Of a DNA stretch of 64,000 bases, positions 26,435 through 36,470 are shown one piece after another. Under the pieces are notes generated by a model. It was not told the origin of the DNA. It was given only the letters and a program-made list of their open reading frames with translations, and did not search any database. The stretch spans positions 124,001 through 188,000 of the forward strand of contig NZ_LGEA01000102.1 in NCBI RefSeq assembly GCF_001280065.1. The letters run 5' to 3'. Positions within the stretch are counted from its first letter, which is position 1; every line of letters begins with the position of its first letter. The stretch comes from Streptomyces sp. NRRL B-1140. Its GTDB lineage: Bacteria; Actinomycetota; Actinomycetes; Streptomycetales; Streptomycetaceae. A program made the position numbers and the translations under genes.

Positions 26435-27688
26435 CTAGACGCTCTGGGGCCTCAGGCGGGCCCTGTCGGCCTCTGTCGGGCCGTCCGGGGTGCCGCCGAG
26501 GAGGGCGCTGCCGGTGCGCCACTTCGCCCAGTCGAGGTTCCAGTCGCCGTAGCCGTTGCCGAACGGCGCCATCTCGTCGCCGCCGGAGTTGATCACCTGG
26601 ACGATGTCGCCCTCGCGGACGGTGTCGTAGAACCAGGCGGCGTTCTCGGTGCTCATGCCGGTGCAGCCGTGGCTGACGTTGGCGAAGCCCTGGGAGCCGA
26701 CGGACCAGGGGGCGGCGTGGACGTACTCGCCGCTGTTGGTGACGCGGACGGAGTGGTGGACGATCAGGTCGTAGAAGTCCGAGGAGCCGATGCTGGCGCT
26801 GGTCATGCGGACGGTGCCCTCCTTGGCGAGGACGACCTTGACGCCGTTGCGGGTGTCGTAGCCGGGCTTGCCCGTGGTCACGGGTATCTGCCGGATGATC
26901 TCGTCGTTCTTGTAGACGGTCATCTGGTGGGCGGCGGCGTCCGTGACGGCTATGAGCTTGTCCGCGGTGGTGAAGGTCAGCGGCTTGGCCTTGCCGCCCC
27001 ACATCCGGTCGCCGATCTTGATGCCCTGCAGGTTGCTGCGGACCTGGACGGTGGCCTGGGCGGGCCAGTAGTCCTTCGGGCGGTAGTGCAGCTTCTTGTC
27101 GTCCACCCAGTGCCAGGCGCCGTCCGTGGCGGGCGTGGAGGAGACCTTGAGGGCACGCTCCACGACGGCCCGCTGGGCCTTGTCCTTGACGGGCCGGCTC
27201 AGCTCGGCCGTGACGGGCTGGCCGACGCCGTAGGTGCCCGTCTGGGGGCCGAAGGTGACGTCCAGGCGCTTCTTGGTGGTGGGCTTGCCGGTGTCGAAGG
27301 TGACGACCCTGCGGCCGGGCGCCCCGTCCTCGTCCTCGGTGCTCACGCGGACCGTGTAGCTGGCGTTGGCGGCGAGCGGGGAGGTGCTGTGCCAGCGGCT
27401 GCCGTCGGCGGCGAGTTCGCCCGCCACGTAGCGTCCTGAGGCGTCGTGGGCCGTGACGTCCGTGATGCGCCCGTCGGAGTCCTCCACGACTTCCAGGGGC
27501 TTGTCCGGATCCGCCTTCTTGCGGTCGCCGTCAGGGGCGTTGAAGGAGATCTGGTCCGCCGCGTCGTAGGGGCGGGCGGCCAGGGGGTTGCCGTCGGAGC
27601 CGCAGGCGGTGACGCCCGCGCTGAGGGCTATCACCAGCAGCGTGCAACTGACGACGGTGCGGGGGCGGGAGATCACTGTGTGGCTCAT
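26435..27688 (-). CDS. L,D-transpeptidase lipoprotein (LdtMt2-like)
   Basis: 417 residues. Lipobox VTAC with Cys29. Two Ig-like domains (about 45-135 and 140-240) precede the YkuD catalytic domain, whose nucleophile is Cys342 in SHGCTGMS with His340 and upstream HHSVRVTNSGEYVHAAPW. This layout is that of mycobacterial LdtMt2 and makes 3-3 DAP cross-links in peptidoglycan on the outer surface. It lies between the two respiratory operons but shows no functional link to them. Carbapenem sensitivity is a family property. Confidence 0.93.
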   Translation of the reverse strand: MSHTVISRPRTVVSCTLLVIALSAGVTACGSDGNPLAARPYDAADQISFNAPDGDRKKADPDKPLEVVEDSDGRITDVTAHDASGRYVAGELAADGSRWHSTSPLAANASYTVRVSTEDEDGAPGRRVVTFDTGKPTTKKRLDVTFGPQTGTYGVGQPVTAELSRPVKDKAQRAVVERALKVSSTPATDGAWHWVDDKKLHYRPKDYWPAQATVQVRSNLQGIKIGDRMWGGKAKPLTFTTADKLIAVTDAAAHQMTVYKNDEIIRQIPVTTGKPGYDTRNGVKVVLAKEGTVRMTSASIGSSDFYDLIVHHSVRVTNSGEYVHAAPWSVGSQGFANVSHGCTGMSTENAAWFYDTVREGDIVQVINSGGDEMAPFGNGYGDWNLDWAKWRTGSALLGGTPDGPTEADRARLRPQSV

Positions 27689-27763
27689 GACCTCACGCTA
27701 GGAACGGACGTCAAGAGCGGCACGCCGAACGACTCGTACGAGTGACATCCATGACGGCAGAAG

Positions 27764-27805
27764 GAAGGGGCCCGGACGCTCCTGTCGGAGTGTCCGGGCC
27801 CCTTC
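27764..27805 (-). terminator. Terminator of the ctaC-ctaD-ctaF operon
   Basis: Arms of 19 bp (starting GAAGGGGCCCGGAC) with one G-U-type mismatch and a TGTC loop, 16 nt past the ctaF stop. Confidence 0.85.
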
Positions 27806-27820
27806 GGCGCACGGTGCGTG

Positions 27821-28219
27821 TTACTGGGTGCGGTTCTCACCGCGGTAGTACTCGAACACCCAGCCCCAGATGCCGATCAGGATGATCGGCAGCGAGAAGT
27901 ACATCAGCCACCAGCCGATGGCGACCGACAGGAAGGCCAGGGCACCACCGATGGCCAGCGAGAACGGCTGCCAGCTGTGCGGGCTGAAGAACCCGACCTC
28001 GCCGGCGTCGTCCGCGACGTCCGCCTCCTTGTTGTCCTGCGCGCCGACGTCCACCCGCTTGGCCGTGAAGCCGAGGTAGAAGCCGATCATGATGCACAGG
28101 CCGAAGGTCAGGAAGAGGGCCGTGGTACCGGCCGGCTCCTTCGACCACACGCCATAGACGACCGCCATGACGAGGACGAAGAAGCTCAGCCACATGAACA
28201 TCTTGCCCTGGATCTTCAC
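27821..28219 (-). CDS. ctaF: Cytochrome c oxidase subunit IV (actinobacterial)
   Basis: 132 residues from GTG 28219, overlapping ctaD by 4 bp (GTGA). Four hydrophobic helices: [38 protein letters not shown] and two after residue 90, with the C-terminal WVFEYYRGE typical of actinobacterial CtaF. It is an accessory membrane subunit of the aa3 oxidase. Confidence 0.94.
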   Translation of the reverse strand: MKIQGKMFMWLSFFVLVMAVVYGVWSKEPAGTTALFLTFGLCIMIGFYLGFTAKRVDVGAQDNKEADVADDAGEVGFFSPHSWQPFSLAIGGALAFLSVAIGWWLMYFSLPIILIGIWGWVFEYYRGENRTQ

Positions 28220-29952
28220 TTGCCGGCCTCCTTGCCGCCAGCGAGGGCCTTGTCGCCGTGGCCCACGTTCTCGAGCTGGTCGAGAGCAGCGATCTCCGGG
28301 TGGTGCAGGTCGAACGCCGGGGATTCGCTGCGGATCCGCGGCATGGTGATGAAGTTGTGCCGCGGCGGCGGGCAGGAGGTCGCCCACTCCAGGGAGCGGC
28401 CGTAGCCCCACGGGTCGTCGACGCCGACCGGCTTGCCGTACTTGGCCGTCTTCCACACGTTGTAGAAGAACGGCAGGATCGACATGCCGAGCAGGAACGA
28501 GCTGATCGTCGAGATCGTGTTGAGCGCGGTGAAGCCGTCGGCCGCCAGGTAGTCGGCGTAACGACGCGGCATGCCCTCGGCACCCAGCCAGTGCTGGACC
28601 AGGAACGTGCCGTGGAAGCCGATGAACAGCGTCCAGAAAGTGATCTTGCCGAGGCGCTCGTCCAGCATCTTGCCGGTCCACTTCGGCCACCAGAAGTGGA
28701 AGCCGGAGAACATCGCGAACACCACGGTGCCGAAGACGACGTAGTGGAAGTGGGCCACCACGAAGTACGAGTCGGAGACGTGGAAGTCCATCGGCGGCGA
28801 GGCCAGGATGACACCGGTCAGACCACCGAAGGTGAAGGTGATCAGGAAGCCGGTCGCCCAGAGCATCGGTGTCTCGAAGGACAACGAGCCCTTCCACATC
28901 GTGCCGATCCAGTTGAAGAACTTCACGCCTGTGGGTACGGCGATGAGGAACGTCATGAAGGAGAAGAACGGCAGCAGCACACCGCCGGTGACGTACATGT
29001 GGTGGGCCCACACCGTCACGGACAGGCCCGCGATCGCGATGGTCGCGCCGATCAGACCCGTGTAACCGAACATCGGCTTGCGGGAGAAGACCGGGATGAC
29101 CTCACTGATGATGCCGAAGAACGGCAGCGCGATGATGTACACCTCTGGATGGCCGAAGAACCAGAAGAGGTGTTGCCACAGCAACGCGCCGCCGTTGGCG
29201 GCGTCGAAGACGTGGGCGCCGAACTTGCGGTCCGCCTCCAGGGCGAACAGGGCCGCGGCCAGGACCGGGAAGGCCAGCAGGACCAGGACACCGGTCAGCA
29301 GCACGTTCCACACGAAGATCGGCATGCGGAACATCGTCATGCCCGGGGCGCGCATGCAGATGATCGTGGTGATGAAGTTGACCGAGCCGAGGATGGTGCC
29401 GAAGCCGGAGAAGGCCAGGCCCATGATCCACATGTCGGCGCCGATGCCCGGGGAGCGGACGGCGTCCGACAGGGGGCTGTAGGCGAACCAGCCGAAGTCG
29501 GCCGCGCCCTGCGGGGTGAGGAAGCCACCGACCGCGATGAGCGAGCCGAACAGGTAGAGCCAGTAGGCGAACATGTTCAGCCGGGGGAAGGCCACGTCCG
29601 GCGCGCCGATCTGGAGCGGCATGATCCAGTTCGCGAAGCCGGCGAACAGCGGCGTCGCGAACATCAGCAGCATGATCGTGCCGTGCATCGTGAACGCCTG
29701 GTTGAACTGCTCGTTCGACATGATCTGCAGACCAGGCCGGGCGAGCTCGGCGCGCATGAGCAGCGCCATCACGCCACCGATGACGAAGAACGCGAAAGAC
29801 GTGGCGAGGTACATCGTGCCGATCGTCTTGTGGTCCGTCGTCGTCAGCCACTTGACCACGACACTGCCGCGGTTCTGGCGCCTGACCGGCAGCTCGTCCT
29901 GGTAGTGGGACCCTGCTGCCGCGGCACCCTGGGGTTCGTTGAGGATGCTCAC
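28216..29952 (-). CDS. ctaD: Cytochrome c oxidase subunit I
   Basis: 578 residues from GTG 29952, overlapping ctaC by 4 bp. Twelve helices of the haem-copper oxidase core. Haem and copper ligands are visible: [12 protein letters not shown] (haem a), [20 protein letters not shown] with the cross-linked His-Tyr, [10 protein letters not shown], and [13 protein letters not shown]. It reduces oxygen to water and pumps protons. In M. tuberculosis ctaD is elsewhere; here it sits with ctaC and ctaF. Confidence 0.97.
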   Translation of the reverse strand: MSILNEPQGAAAAGSHYQDELPVRRQNRGSVVVKWLTTTDHKTIGTMYLATSFAFFVIGGVMALLMRAELARPGLQIMSNEQFNQAFTMHGTIMLLMFATPLFAGFANWIMPLQIGAPDVAFPRLNMFAYWLYLFGSLIAVGGFLTPQGAADFGWFAYSPLSDAVRSPGIGADMWIMGLAFSGFGTILGSVNFITTIICMRAPGMTMFRMPIFVWNVLLTGVLVLLAFPVLAAALFALEADRKFGAHVFDAANGGALLWQHLFWFFGHPEVYIIALPFFGIISEVIPVFSRKPMFGYTGLIGATIAIAGLSVTVWAHHMYVTGGVLLPFFSFMTFLIAVPTGVKFFNWIGTMWKGSLSFETPMLWATGFLITFTFGGLTGVILASPPMDFHVSDSYFVVAHFHYVVFGTVVFAMFSGFHFWWPKWTGKMLDERLGKITFWTLFIGFHGTFLVQHWLGAEGMPRRYADYLAADGFTALNTISTISSFLLGMSILPFFYNVWKTAKYGKPVGVDDPWGYGRSLEWATSCPPPRHNFITMPRIRSESPAFDLHHPEIAALDQLENVGHGDKALAGGKEAGK

Positions 29953-30914
29953 AGGTTGTTCGTCTCCCGGTTCTTCTCGTGGCTCGTCTGCGCGATGCCG
30001 GCAGGAACGTAACCGTTCTGCTGCTTGTCCACGAGGTCCTTGAGGTGCTGCTCGTAGCGCTCGGGGGAGACGACCTTCACGTTGAACAGCATCCGAGAGT
30101 GGTCGACGCCGCAGAGCTCGGCGCACTTGCCCATGAAGGTGCCCTCCTTGTTGGGGGTCACCTCGAAGGCGTTGGTGTGGCCCGGGATGACGTCCTGCTT
30201 CATGAGGAACGGCACCACCCAGAAGGAGTGGATGACGTCACGCGAGGTGAGGATGAAGCGGACCGTCTTGCCCTTGGGCAGCCACAGGGTCGGGCCCGGG
30301 TTGCCCGTCTGCGGGTTCCGCGTGCCCGGGGTGCCGCAGTCGTTGACACCGCCGGCGCCTGCCGGGAAGTCCTTCTTGAACCGGTCCGGGATCGCGTCCA
30401 GGTCCTTCGAGGTCTTGGCGTCCCCGGTGGAACCGGCGACCGGCTCGATGTAGTTGAAGCACCAGCTCCACTGGAAGCCGACCACGTTGACCGTGACGTC
30501 GGGCTTCTTCTTGAGGCTGAGCAGCTCGGACTCGTCACGGGCGGTGAAGTAGAACAGCACCGAGACGATGATGAGCGGGACCACGGTGTACAGCGCCTCG
30601 ATGGGCATGTTGTACCGGGTCTGCGGAGGAACTTCGACCTTGGTGCGGCTGCGCCGGTGGAAGAAAGCACTCCACAGGATCAGACCCCACACCAGCACGC
30701 CGACGGCGAGCGCAGCCGCCCAGGAACCCTGCCACAGGGAGAGGATCCGCGGAGCCTCTTCCGTGGTCGGGGTGGGCATACCAAGGCGGGGGAAGTCTTC
30801 CCAGTTGTACGAGCAACCGGTGGCTGTCGCCAAGACCAGGCCCGCGGTCAGTGCCTGCAGCAGCTTCCGCCGCATCGGGCGCCGCGGCGAGCGGTCGGAG
30901 CCGTTGGGACTCAC
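29949..30914 (-). CDS. ctaC: Cytochrome c oxidase subunit II
   Basis: 321 residues from GTG 30914 with GGGAAGG upstream. Lipoprotein signal with Cys34 (LATATGC). Two membrane helices follow, then the CuA domain with HSFWVVPF and [12 protein letters not shown] supplying the copper ligands. It takes electrons from the QcrC haems. It leads the ctaC-ctaD-ctaF operon, all joined by 4-bp overlaps. Confidence 0.96.
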   Translation of the reverse strand: MSPNGSDRSPRRPMRRKLLQALTAGLVLATATGCSYNWEDFPRLGMPTPTTEEAPRILSLWQGSWAAALAVGVLVWGLILWSAFFHRRSRTKVEVPPQTRYNMPIEALYTVVPLIIVSVLFYFTARDESELLSLKKKPDVTVNVVGFQWSWCFNYIEPVAGSTGDAKTSKDLDAIPDRFKKDFPAGAGGVNDCGTPGTRNPQTGNPGPTLWLPKGKTVRFILTSRDVIHSFWVVPFLMKQDVIPGHTNAFEVTPNKEGTFMGKCAELCGVDHSRMLFNVKVVSPERYEQHLKDLVDKQQNGYVPAGIAQTSHEKNRETNNL

Positions 30915-30999
30915 GTAGCGCCTTCCCGAGAGTCTCGCCCGCGCGGATCGGCTGCGGCCTGGCCTTCTCGCTGGTCGGTCGCGGCCCTGCGTCGGGCAG

Positions 31000-31028
31000 G
31001 GGTTTGGATGTTTATGCGGACCAAACCC
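31000..31028. promoter_or_regulatory. Inverted repeat upstream of ctaC
   Basis: Perfect 8-bp arms GGGTTTGG (31000-31007) and CCAAACCC (31021-31028) with a 13-bp A/T-richer spacer, about 90 bp before ctaC. Position and size suit an operator, but no regulator is recognised. Confidence 0.5.
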
Positions 31029-31097
31029 TAGCCGACGCCCTCCGGGGGTTCTCGGGGAGGGGTGCCTACTCAGTCGGGTGGTTCGCTGAATTGGCGG

Positions 31098-31141
31098 CTG
31101 CGGGTGTTTTGTGGCTGTTCGCGCCGTTCCCCGCGCCCCTT
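31098..31141 (+). repeat. Dispersed intergenic repeat, copy 4
   Basis: CTGCGGGTGTTTTGTGGCTG then TTCGCGCCGTTCC and CCGCGCCCC; one base differs from the core. It lies between ctaC and the desulfurase-TusA gene. Confidence 0.7.
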
Positions 31142-31179
31142 GGGGGACGTCTGTGCGCTGGGCGTTCTAGCGTTGCCCT

Positions 31180-32559
31180 GTGGGTTACTTCGATGCTGCT
31201 TCCGGTGCTCCCCTTCATCCTGTTGCCCGGCAGGCTCTGCTGGCCTCGCTCGATGAAGGGTGGGCGGATCCTGCGCGGCTGTACCGGGAGGGGCGGCGGG
31301 CCCGGGTGCTGCTGGACGCGGCACGGGAGGCCGCTGCCGAGGCGGTGGGATGCCGGCCGGACGAACTGACCTTCACCTCGTCCGGAACCCGTGCCGTGCA
31401 CACGGGGATTGCCGGGGCGCTGGCCGGTCGCAGACGCGTCGGGCGCCACCTGATCGTGTCAGCGGTCGAACACTCTTCTGTCCTCCATTCGGCCGAGCTG
31501 CACGAGGCGGCCGGGGGGACCCTCACGGAGGTGTCCGTCGACCGGGGCGGGGCGGTGGACCCGGTCGTCTACGGCGAGGCCCTGCGCGCGGACACGGCGC
31601 TGGCGTGTCTGCAGTCGGCCAACCACGAGGTGGGCACGGAGCAGCCGGTCACGGCGGTGGCGGAGCTGTGCCGGGAGGCCGGGGTGCCGTTGCTGGTGGA
31701 CGCGGCGCAGTCCCTGGGATGGGGGCCGGTGGAAGGGGGCTGGTCGCTGCTCACGGGCAGTGCGCACAAGTGGGGCGGGCCGTCCGGGGTGGGGCTGCTG
31801 GTCGTGCGCAAGGGGGTGCGGTTCGCGGCGCAAGGGCCGGTGGACGAGCGGGAGTCGGGGCGGGCGCCCGGTTTCGAGAACCTCCCGGCGATCGTGGCGG
31901 CGGCCGCGTCGCTCAGGGCCGTACGGGCCGAGGCGGCCGAGGAGGCGGTGCGCCTGCGGGAGCTGACGGACCGGATCCGGGCGCGGGTGCCGCGCCTGGT
32001 GACCGACGTCGAGGTCGTGGGTGATCCGGAGCGCCGGCTGCCCGGGATCGTCACCTTCTCCTGTCTCTACGTCGACGGCGAGGCGCTGCTGCACGAGCTG
32101 GACCGCGAGGGTTTCTCGGTCTCGTCCGGATCGTCCTGCACGAGCAGCACGCTGACGCCGAGCCATGTGCTGCGGGCGATGGGCGTGCTGAGTGAAGGGA
32201 ATGTGCGGGTCTCGCTGCCGCTCGGGGCGGCCGAGGAGGATGTGGAGAGGTTCCTGGAGGTGCTTCCCCGGGCGGTGGCTGCGGTGCGGGAGAAGCTGGG
32301 GGCGCCGGTCTCGGAGACGGTGGTGCGGGAGGCCGACGTGCTCGTCGTGGACTCCCTGGGCAAGAGGTGCCCGATCCCGGTCATCGAACTCGCCAAGGTC
32401 ATCGGTGACGTCCCCGTCGGCGGCCTGGTCCGGGTCCTGTCGGACGACGAGGCCGCCCGCCTGGACATCCCGGCGTGGTGCGAGATGCGGGGCCAGGAGT
32501 ACGTGGGCGAGGAGCCGGCGGAAAAGGGAACGGCGTACGTGGTCCGCCGGGTGAGCTGA
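31180..32559 (+). CDS. Cysteine desulfurase fused to TusA sulfurtransferase domain
   Basis: 459 residues from GTG 31180. Residues 1-375 are a NifS/IscS-type PLP enzyme: GTRAVHTGIAGA, SAVEHSSVLHS, NHEVGTEQP, VDAAQSLGW, the PLP lysine Lys197 in GSAHKWGGPSG and the catalytic Cys320 in SSGSSCTSSTLTPSHVL. Residues about 385-459 are a TusA (SirA) domain with the CPxP motif (Cys397 in RCPIPVIEL). The fusion would take sulfur from cysteine as persulfide and pass it straight to the TusA Cys for tRNA thiolation or cofactor synthesis. It stands alone on the plus strand, divergent from ctaC. Confidence 0.92.
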   Translation: MGYFDAASGAPLHPVARQALLASLDEGWADPARLYREGRRARVLLDAAREAAAEAVGCRPDELTFTSSGTRAVHTGIAGALAGRRRVGRHLIVSAVEHSSVLHSAELHEAAGGTLTEVSVDRGGAVDPVVYGEALRADTALACLQSANHEVGTEQPVTAVAELCREAGVPLLVDAAQSLGWGPVEGGWSLLTGSAHKWGGPSGVGLLVVRKGVRFAAQGPVDERESGRAPGFENLPAIVAAAASLRAVRAEAAEEAVRLRELTDRIRARVPRLVTDVEVVGDPERRLPGIVTFSCLYVDGEALLHELDREGFSVSSGSSCTSSTLTPSHVLRAMGVLSEGNVRVSLPLGAAEEDVERFLEVLPRAVAAVREKLGAPVSETVVREADVLVVDSLGKRCPIPVIELAKVIGDVPVGGLVRVLSDDEAARLDIPAWCEMRGQEYVGEEPAEKGTAYVVRRVS

Positions 32560-32572
32560 ACGCCTCGGGGGT

Positions 32573-32632
32573 GCGGGGCTGTGTCGACATGCGGCCGCCG
32601 CCGCGGGGGCGCGACCAGCCCCCACACCCCCG
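32573..32632. repeat. Second-type intergenic repeat
   Basis: GGGGCTGTGTCGACATGCGG, a GC block, then GGGGCGCGACCAGCCCC and CACACCCCCGC. It recalls a short repeat common between Streptomyces genes and shares GCGCGACCAGCC with the main repeat. It fills the 84-nt gap between convergent genes and may fold as a terminator. Confidence 0.45.
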
Positions 32633-32643
32633 CAGACGGCACA

Positions 32644-33618
32644 TCAGCCGAGATGACCACGAACCTCTTCCGCGGCCTCGTCCCCGTACGCCTTGGTGAA
32701 CCGCTCCATGAAGTGCCCGCGCCGCAGCTGGTACTCCTGCGTGCCCACCGTCTCGATGACGAGGGTCGCCAGCATGCAGCCGACCTGCGCGGCACGCTCC
32801 AGGGAGACCCCCCAGGCCAGACCGGAGAGGAACCCGGCCCGGAAGGCGTCGCCGACGCCCGTCGGGTCGGCCTTGCGCTCCTCGTCGGGCGTGCCCACCT
32901 CGATGGGGTCCTCGCCGGCCCGCTCGATGCGTACGCCGCGCGCGCCGAGGGTGGTCACCCGGTGGCCCACGCGGGAGAGGATCTCCGCGTCGCTCCAGCC
33001 GGTCTTGGACTCGATGAGGCCCTTCTCGTACTCGTTGGAGAAGAGGTAGGTCGCCCCGTCGAGCAGGATGCGGATCTCCTCGCCGTCCATCCGGGCGATC
33101 TGCTGGGAGAAGTCGGCGGCGAACGCGATCTTCCGGGAGCGGCACTCCTCGGTGTGCCGGAGCATGGCCTCCGGGTCGTCGGCGCCGATGGACACCAGGT
33201 CGAGCCCGCCCACGCGGTCGGCGACGGTCTTCAGCTCGATGAGGCGGGCCTCGCTCATGGCACCGGTGTAGAAGGAGCCGATCTGGTTGTGGTCGGCGTC
33301 GGTCGTGCAGACGAAGCGAGCGGTGTGCAGCGTGTCGGAGATGCGGACGGACTCCGTGTCGACGCCGTGCCGGTCGAGCCAGGCCCGGTACTCGTCGAAG
33401 TCCGCGCCCGCCGCGCCGACCAGGATCGGGTGGGTGCCGAGCTGCCCCATGCCGAACGCGATGTTCGCGGCGACGCCGCCGCGGCGGACGTCCAGCTTGT
33501 CGACCAGGAACGACAGCGAGACCGTGTGCAGCTGGTCCGCTACGAACTGGTCGGCGAAGCGGCCGGGGAAGGTCATGAGGTGGTCGGTGGCGATGGAGCC
33601 GGTGACTGCGATGCGCAC
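32644..33618 (-). CDS. PfkB-family sugar/nucleoside kinase (adenosine kinase-like)
   Basis: 324 residues from GTG 33618. Ribokinase-fold enzyme: N-terminal [17 protein letters not shown], the substrate-site [17 protein letters not shown], and the C-terminal PfkB signature [20 protein letters not shown] with the catalytic Asp. The N-terminus and context match M. tuberculosis Rv2202c, shown to be an adenosine kinase (from memory), so purine salvage is the best guess; a sugar substrate is possible. It is divergent from a small gene with a long inverted repeat between them. Confidence 0.9.
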   Translation of the reverse strand: MRIAVTGSIATDHLMTFPGRFADQFVADQLHTVSLSFLVDKLDVRRGGVAANIAFGMGQLGTHPILVGAAGADFDEYRAWLDRHGVDTESVRISDTLHTARFVCTTDADHNQIGSFYTGAMSEARLIELKTVADRVGGLDLVSIGADDPEAMLRHTEECRSRKIAFAADFSQQIARMDGEEIRILLDGATYLFSNEYEKGLIESKTGWSDAEILSRVGHRVTTLGARGVRIERAGEDPIEVGTPDEERKADPTGVGDAFRAGFLSGLAWGVSLERAAQVGCMLATLVIETVGTQEYQLRRGHFMERFTKAYGDEAAEEVRGHLG

Positions 33619-33660
33619 GGCGTGGATTCTCCTGAGGGAGGCGGACCTTGACGGTTCACG

Positions 33661-33707
33661 CTATCGGGTGGGCCGGCAGCGCTGAAGGCAGCGAAACTAC
33701 CCGATAG
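33661..33707. promoter_or_regulatory. Spaced inverted repeat between PfkB kinase and small gene
   Basis: Perfect 9-bp arms CTATCGGGT (33661-33669) and ACCCGATAG (33699-33707), 29 bp apart, in a 131-nt divergent gap. The same word read toward each gene suggests two sites for one regulator. Confidence 0.5.
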
Positions 33708-33749
33708 TAGATCTTTCTCGGTGAGCTCGGCCGTGCATACGGTGCCGCT

Positions 33750-33956
33750 ATGACGAACCTCAAGGTCCATGCGCCCGTTCCGGTCGATCTCGAAGGCGAT
33801 CTGGCGTCGCTGCCGGGTGACGGGGCGCGGATGGCTCCGCACTGGGCGGTGCCCCGGGTCGCTTCCCGGCCGGTCTCCCCGGCCCTGATCCACGGCGTGT
33901 CCGTACCCCCCGCGTCGGCGCGGCTGCTCGACGCCATGTCCGACTACGGGGACTGA
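33750..33956 (+). CDS. Small hypothetical protein, probably leaderless
   Basis: 68 residues, [20 protein letters not shown] at the start and [10 protein letters not shown] at the end. No signal, membrane helix or Cys; no family recognised. Support for a real gene: about 80% G/C at third positions, TACGGT (33738-33743) exactly 6 nt before ATG with TTTCTC 18 nt further up (leaderless pattern), and a hairpin right after the stop. The Pro-rich middle is probably unstructured. Confidence 0.6.
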   Translation: MTNLKVHAPVPVDLEGDLASLPGDGARMAPHWAVPRVASRPVSPALIHGVSVPPASARLLDAMSDYGD

Positions 33957-33961
33957 CCGGC

Positions 33962-33982
33962 GCACACGCGGGAACCGTGTGC
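33962..33982. terminator. Hairpin after the small gene
   Basis: GCACACG/CGTGTGC 7-bp perfect stem, 7-nt loop, beginning 6 nt past the stop. Confidence 0.45.
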
Positions 33983-34102
33983 TCCCCCGCTGCGTCCCAT
34001 CGCTGTCCCCCGTAAAGGGGAGGCGGGATACGACCCACCAGCGGTCCGTGTGCGACCGGGCAGGGTCCCATGGGACAGCTGTGCAGCCGAAGGAGCGATG
34101 CG

Positions 34103-36025
34103 GTGAACACCGAGCGACCCGACAACGACGCCGACGCCAGGGAAGCGGCCGGCGCCACCGCGGACGCCCCGAAGGCCGAGGAGCCGGGGACGGCCGGCGC
34201 CGGGACTCCGGCGGGGGCCGAGGCGTCGGCAGACGCCGAGGTGCCGGCCGAGGCCGGGGTGTCGCCGGGTGCCGCTGACTCCGACGAGACAACGGAGGCC
34301 ACTGAGGCGGCCGAGGCCACAGAGACCCCCGAGGCCTCAGAGGCGCTTGAGGCGACGGGTGAGGATGCGCGGGCCGAAGGGGGCAGCGAGGGCGAGGCGG
34401 CCCCGGCGGCCGACGAGCCGAGTTCCCCGGAGGCCGGTACGCCCGGGGGCTCGCGGGACGACGCCGAGCCGGCCCCGGTCCCGGCGGGCGAAGTCGCCGC
34501 GGACGCCGTGGGCGTCGAGGAGGAAGCCCGTACCGGTGCCGCTCCGGCGCAGGTGGGTGATGTCCCCCGGGACGAAGAGGACCTGGCCCGCCACGGCGGT
34601 GGCCGTCCCCGCACGCCCGCGATCATCGCCTCCGTCGCCGCCGCCGTGCTGCTGATCGGCGGTGGCGGGGCCTGGCTCGCTTCCAACGCCGCCGGTGGGC
34701 CGGGCGGCGGCGCGACGTCCGGTGCGCCCGGTGGGGACGGCACTCCCCCGCCCCTCGCGCTCGACGGCTACTCGGAGTCCACCGCCGGCGGCGGCAACGG
34801 CATCGCGCCCGGCGAGCCCAACCCCTACGGCGCCACCTACCGCGTCGACACCACCCTGCCCGATGGCCCCGGCGAGGCGCCGGTGTACCGGGCGCGGGGC
34901 GAGGTCGGCAAGGCGGACGTGGCCCGGCTGGCGAAGGCCCTCGGGGTCGAGGGGGCGCCGGTGGCGCAGGGCGAGGCCTGGAGGATCGGGGGCCAGGACG
35001 GGTCCGGGCCGAGCCTCCAGGTGAACCGGCAGGCACCGGGATCGTGGACGTTCAGCCGGTACGCCCCCGGCACGGACGACTGCAAGGGCACCGCCACCTG
35101 CACGGCCCCGCGGTCCGGCGGTACACCCGTGAGCGAGGAGGCGGCCGAGAAGGCCGCGGCGCCGGTGCTGAAGGCGGTAGGTCAGCTCGACGCCAAGGTC
35201 GACGCGAGCCAGGTCATGGGGGCCCAGCGGGTGGTGAACGCCGATCCCGCGGTCGGCGGACTGCCCACATACGGCTGGACGACCGGGATCACGGTCGGCG
35301 CGGACGGCGAGGTCGTCGGCGGCAGCGGACATCTGGCGGCGCCGGTGAAGGGCGACACCTACCCCGTGGTCGGTGCCGGGAAGGCTCTGAAGCTGATGGA
35401 AGGGCAGCCGAAGGGCGACCACCGCATGGGCATCGGTGGCTGCGCCAGCCCCGTGCCGCTGAAGGACCGGCTGGAGCAGCCCTGCGGGCAGCCGGCGAGC
35501 GGCGCTCCCGAGCAGGACACCGTGACGGTCGAGAAGGCGGTGTTCGGGCTGGCCGCGCACGACGTGGACGGACGGCGGGCGCTGGTGCCGTCCTGGCTGT
35601 TCGAGGTGACGGCGCCGGGTGCGAAGGACCCGTTCACGGTGACGTACCCGGCGGTGGAGCCGAAGTACCTGGCCTCGCCCGAGCCGAGCGCGCCGAGTGA
35701 CCGGCCGACGTCGGCTCCCGGGCCACGCGAGGTGAAGGTGGACGGCTACCGGGCCGAGGGCGCGGAGCTGACGGTGACCTTCACGGGCGGCGTGTGCGCG
35801 GACTACGACGTGAAGGCGAGCGAGAAGGGCGACGAGGTGACGGTCACCGTGACGTCGACCCCGTGGCCGGACAAGGTCTGCGTCATGATCGCCAAGCAGT
35901 TCCAGAAGACCGTGCGGCTGGACGAGCCGCTCGGTGACCGGGCCGTCGTGAACGCGGACGGCAAGGCGGTGCCGCTGGCGAAGGAGGGCGCGCGGCTGCC
36001 GGCTCCCCCGACGCAGGAGCGGTAG
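34103..36025 (+). CDS. Large acidic single-span membrane protein, function unknown
   Basis: 640 residues from GTG 34103 with AAGGAG at 7-nt spacing. Residues 1-165 are Ala/Glu/Pro-rich, highly acidic and repetitive ([20 protein letters not shown]), surely disordered and cytoplasmic. One membrane helix follows ([20 protein letters not shown], about 170-190), then a 450-residue outer part with four-plus Cys residues that could form disulfides (CKGTATC; CVM; CASP/CGQ) and a Pro/Ser linker before a final beta domain. No enzymatic motif is seen. It resembles large envelope proteins conserved in Streptomyces; a sensor or cell-wall role is possible but unsupported. Confidence 0.85.
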   Translation: MNTERPDNDADAREAAGATADAPKAEEPGTAGAGTPAGAEASADAEVPAEAGVSPGAADSDETTEATEAAEATETPEASEALEATGEDARAEGGSEGEAAPAADEPSSPEAGTPGGSRDDAEPAPVPAGEVAADAVGVEEEARTGAAPAQVGDVPRDEEDLARHGGGRPRTPAIIASVAAAVLLIGGGGAWLASNAAGGPGGGATSGAPGGDGTPPPLALDGYSESTAGGGNGIAPGEPNPYGATYRVDTTLPDGPGEAPVYRARGEVGKADVARLAKALGVEGAPVAQGEAWRIGGQDGSGPSLQVNRQAPGSWTFSRYAPGTDDCKGTATCTAPRSGGTPVSEEAAEKAAAPVLKAVGQLDAKVDASQVMGAQRVVNADPAVGGLPTYGWTTGITVGADGEVVGGSGHLAAPVKGDTYPVVGAGKALKLMEGQPKGDHRMGIGGCASPVPLKDRLEQPCGQPASGAPEQDTVTVEKAVFGLAAHDVDGRRALVPSWLFEVTAPGAKDPFTVTYPAVEPKYLASPEPSAPSDRPTSAPGPREVKVDGYRAEGAELTVTFTGGVCADYDVKASEKGDEVTVTVTSTPWPDKVCVMIAKQFQKTVRLDEPLGDRAVVNADGKAVPLAKEGARLPAPPTQER

Positions 36026-36042
36026 GCCGAAAGACGCAGCGC

Positions 36043-36078
36043 GAAGGCGGCGGCCCCCCTGAGGGGGCCGCCGCCTTC
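36043..36078. terminator. Bidirectional terminator between the 640-aa gene and erpA
   Basis: Perfect 16-bp stem (GAAGGCGGCGGCCCCC and complement) with CTGA loop, 17 nt past one stop and 35 nt from the convergent one. Confidence 0.85.
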
Positions 36079-36113
36079 GTCGTGTCCGCGGCCGCCGGAG
36101 CGGCTCGGCAGGC

Positions 36114-36470
36114 TCAGCTGAAGGAGTCGCCGCAGGCGCAGGAGCCCGTCGCGTTCGGGTTGTCGATCGTGAAGCCCTGCTTCTCGATGGTGTCCACGAA
36201 GTCGATCGTGGCACCGCCCAGGTACGGGGCGCTCATGCGGTCGGTGACCACCTTCACACCGCCGAAGTCCTTCTCGACGTCGCCGTCGAGGGCGCGCTCG
36301 TCGAAGAAGAGCTGGTAGCGCAGGCCGGAGCAGCCGCCGGGCTGGACGGCGACCCGCAGCGCGAGGTCTTCGCGGCCTTCCTGGTCGAGCAGCGCCTTGA
36401 CCTTGGACGCGGCGGCGTCGGTCAGGATGATGCCGTCGGTGACGGTGCTGGTCTCGTCCGATACGGACAT
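36114..36470 (-). CDS. erpA: Iron-sulfur cluster insertion protein (ErpA/IscA type)
   Basis: 118 residues. HesB/IscA family: ILTDAAASKVKALL at the start and the three Cys ligands in QPGGCSGLRYQ (Cys47 region) and TGSCACGDSFS at the C-terminus. It binds and passes Fe-S clusters to client enzymes. It is divergent from nadA, whose product needs a 4Fe-4S cluster, and near the desulfurase-TusA gene, so a supply role for NadA is plausible. Confidence 0.95.
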   Translation of the reverse strand: MSVSDETSTVTDGIILTDAAASKVKALLDQEGREDLALRVAVQPGGCSGLRYQLFFDERALDGDVEKDFGGVKVVTDRMSAPYLGGATIDFVDTIEKQGFTIDNPNATGSCACGDSFS

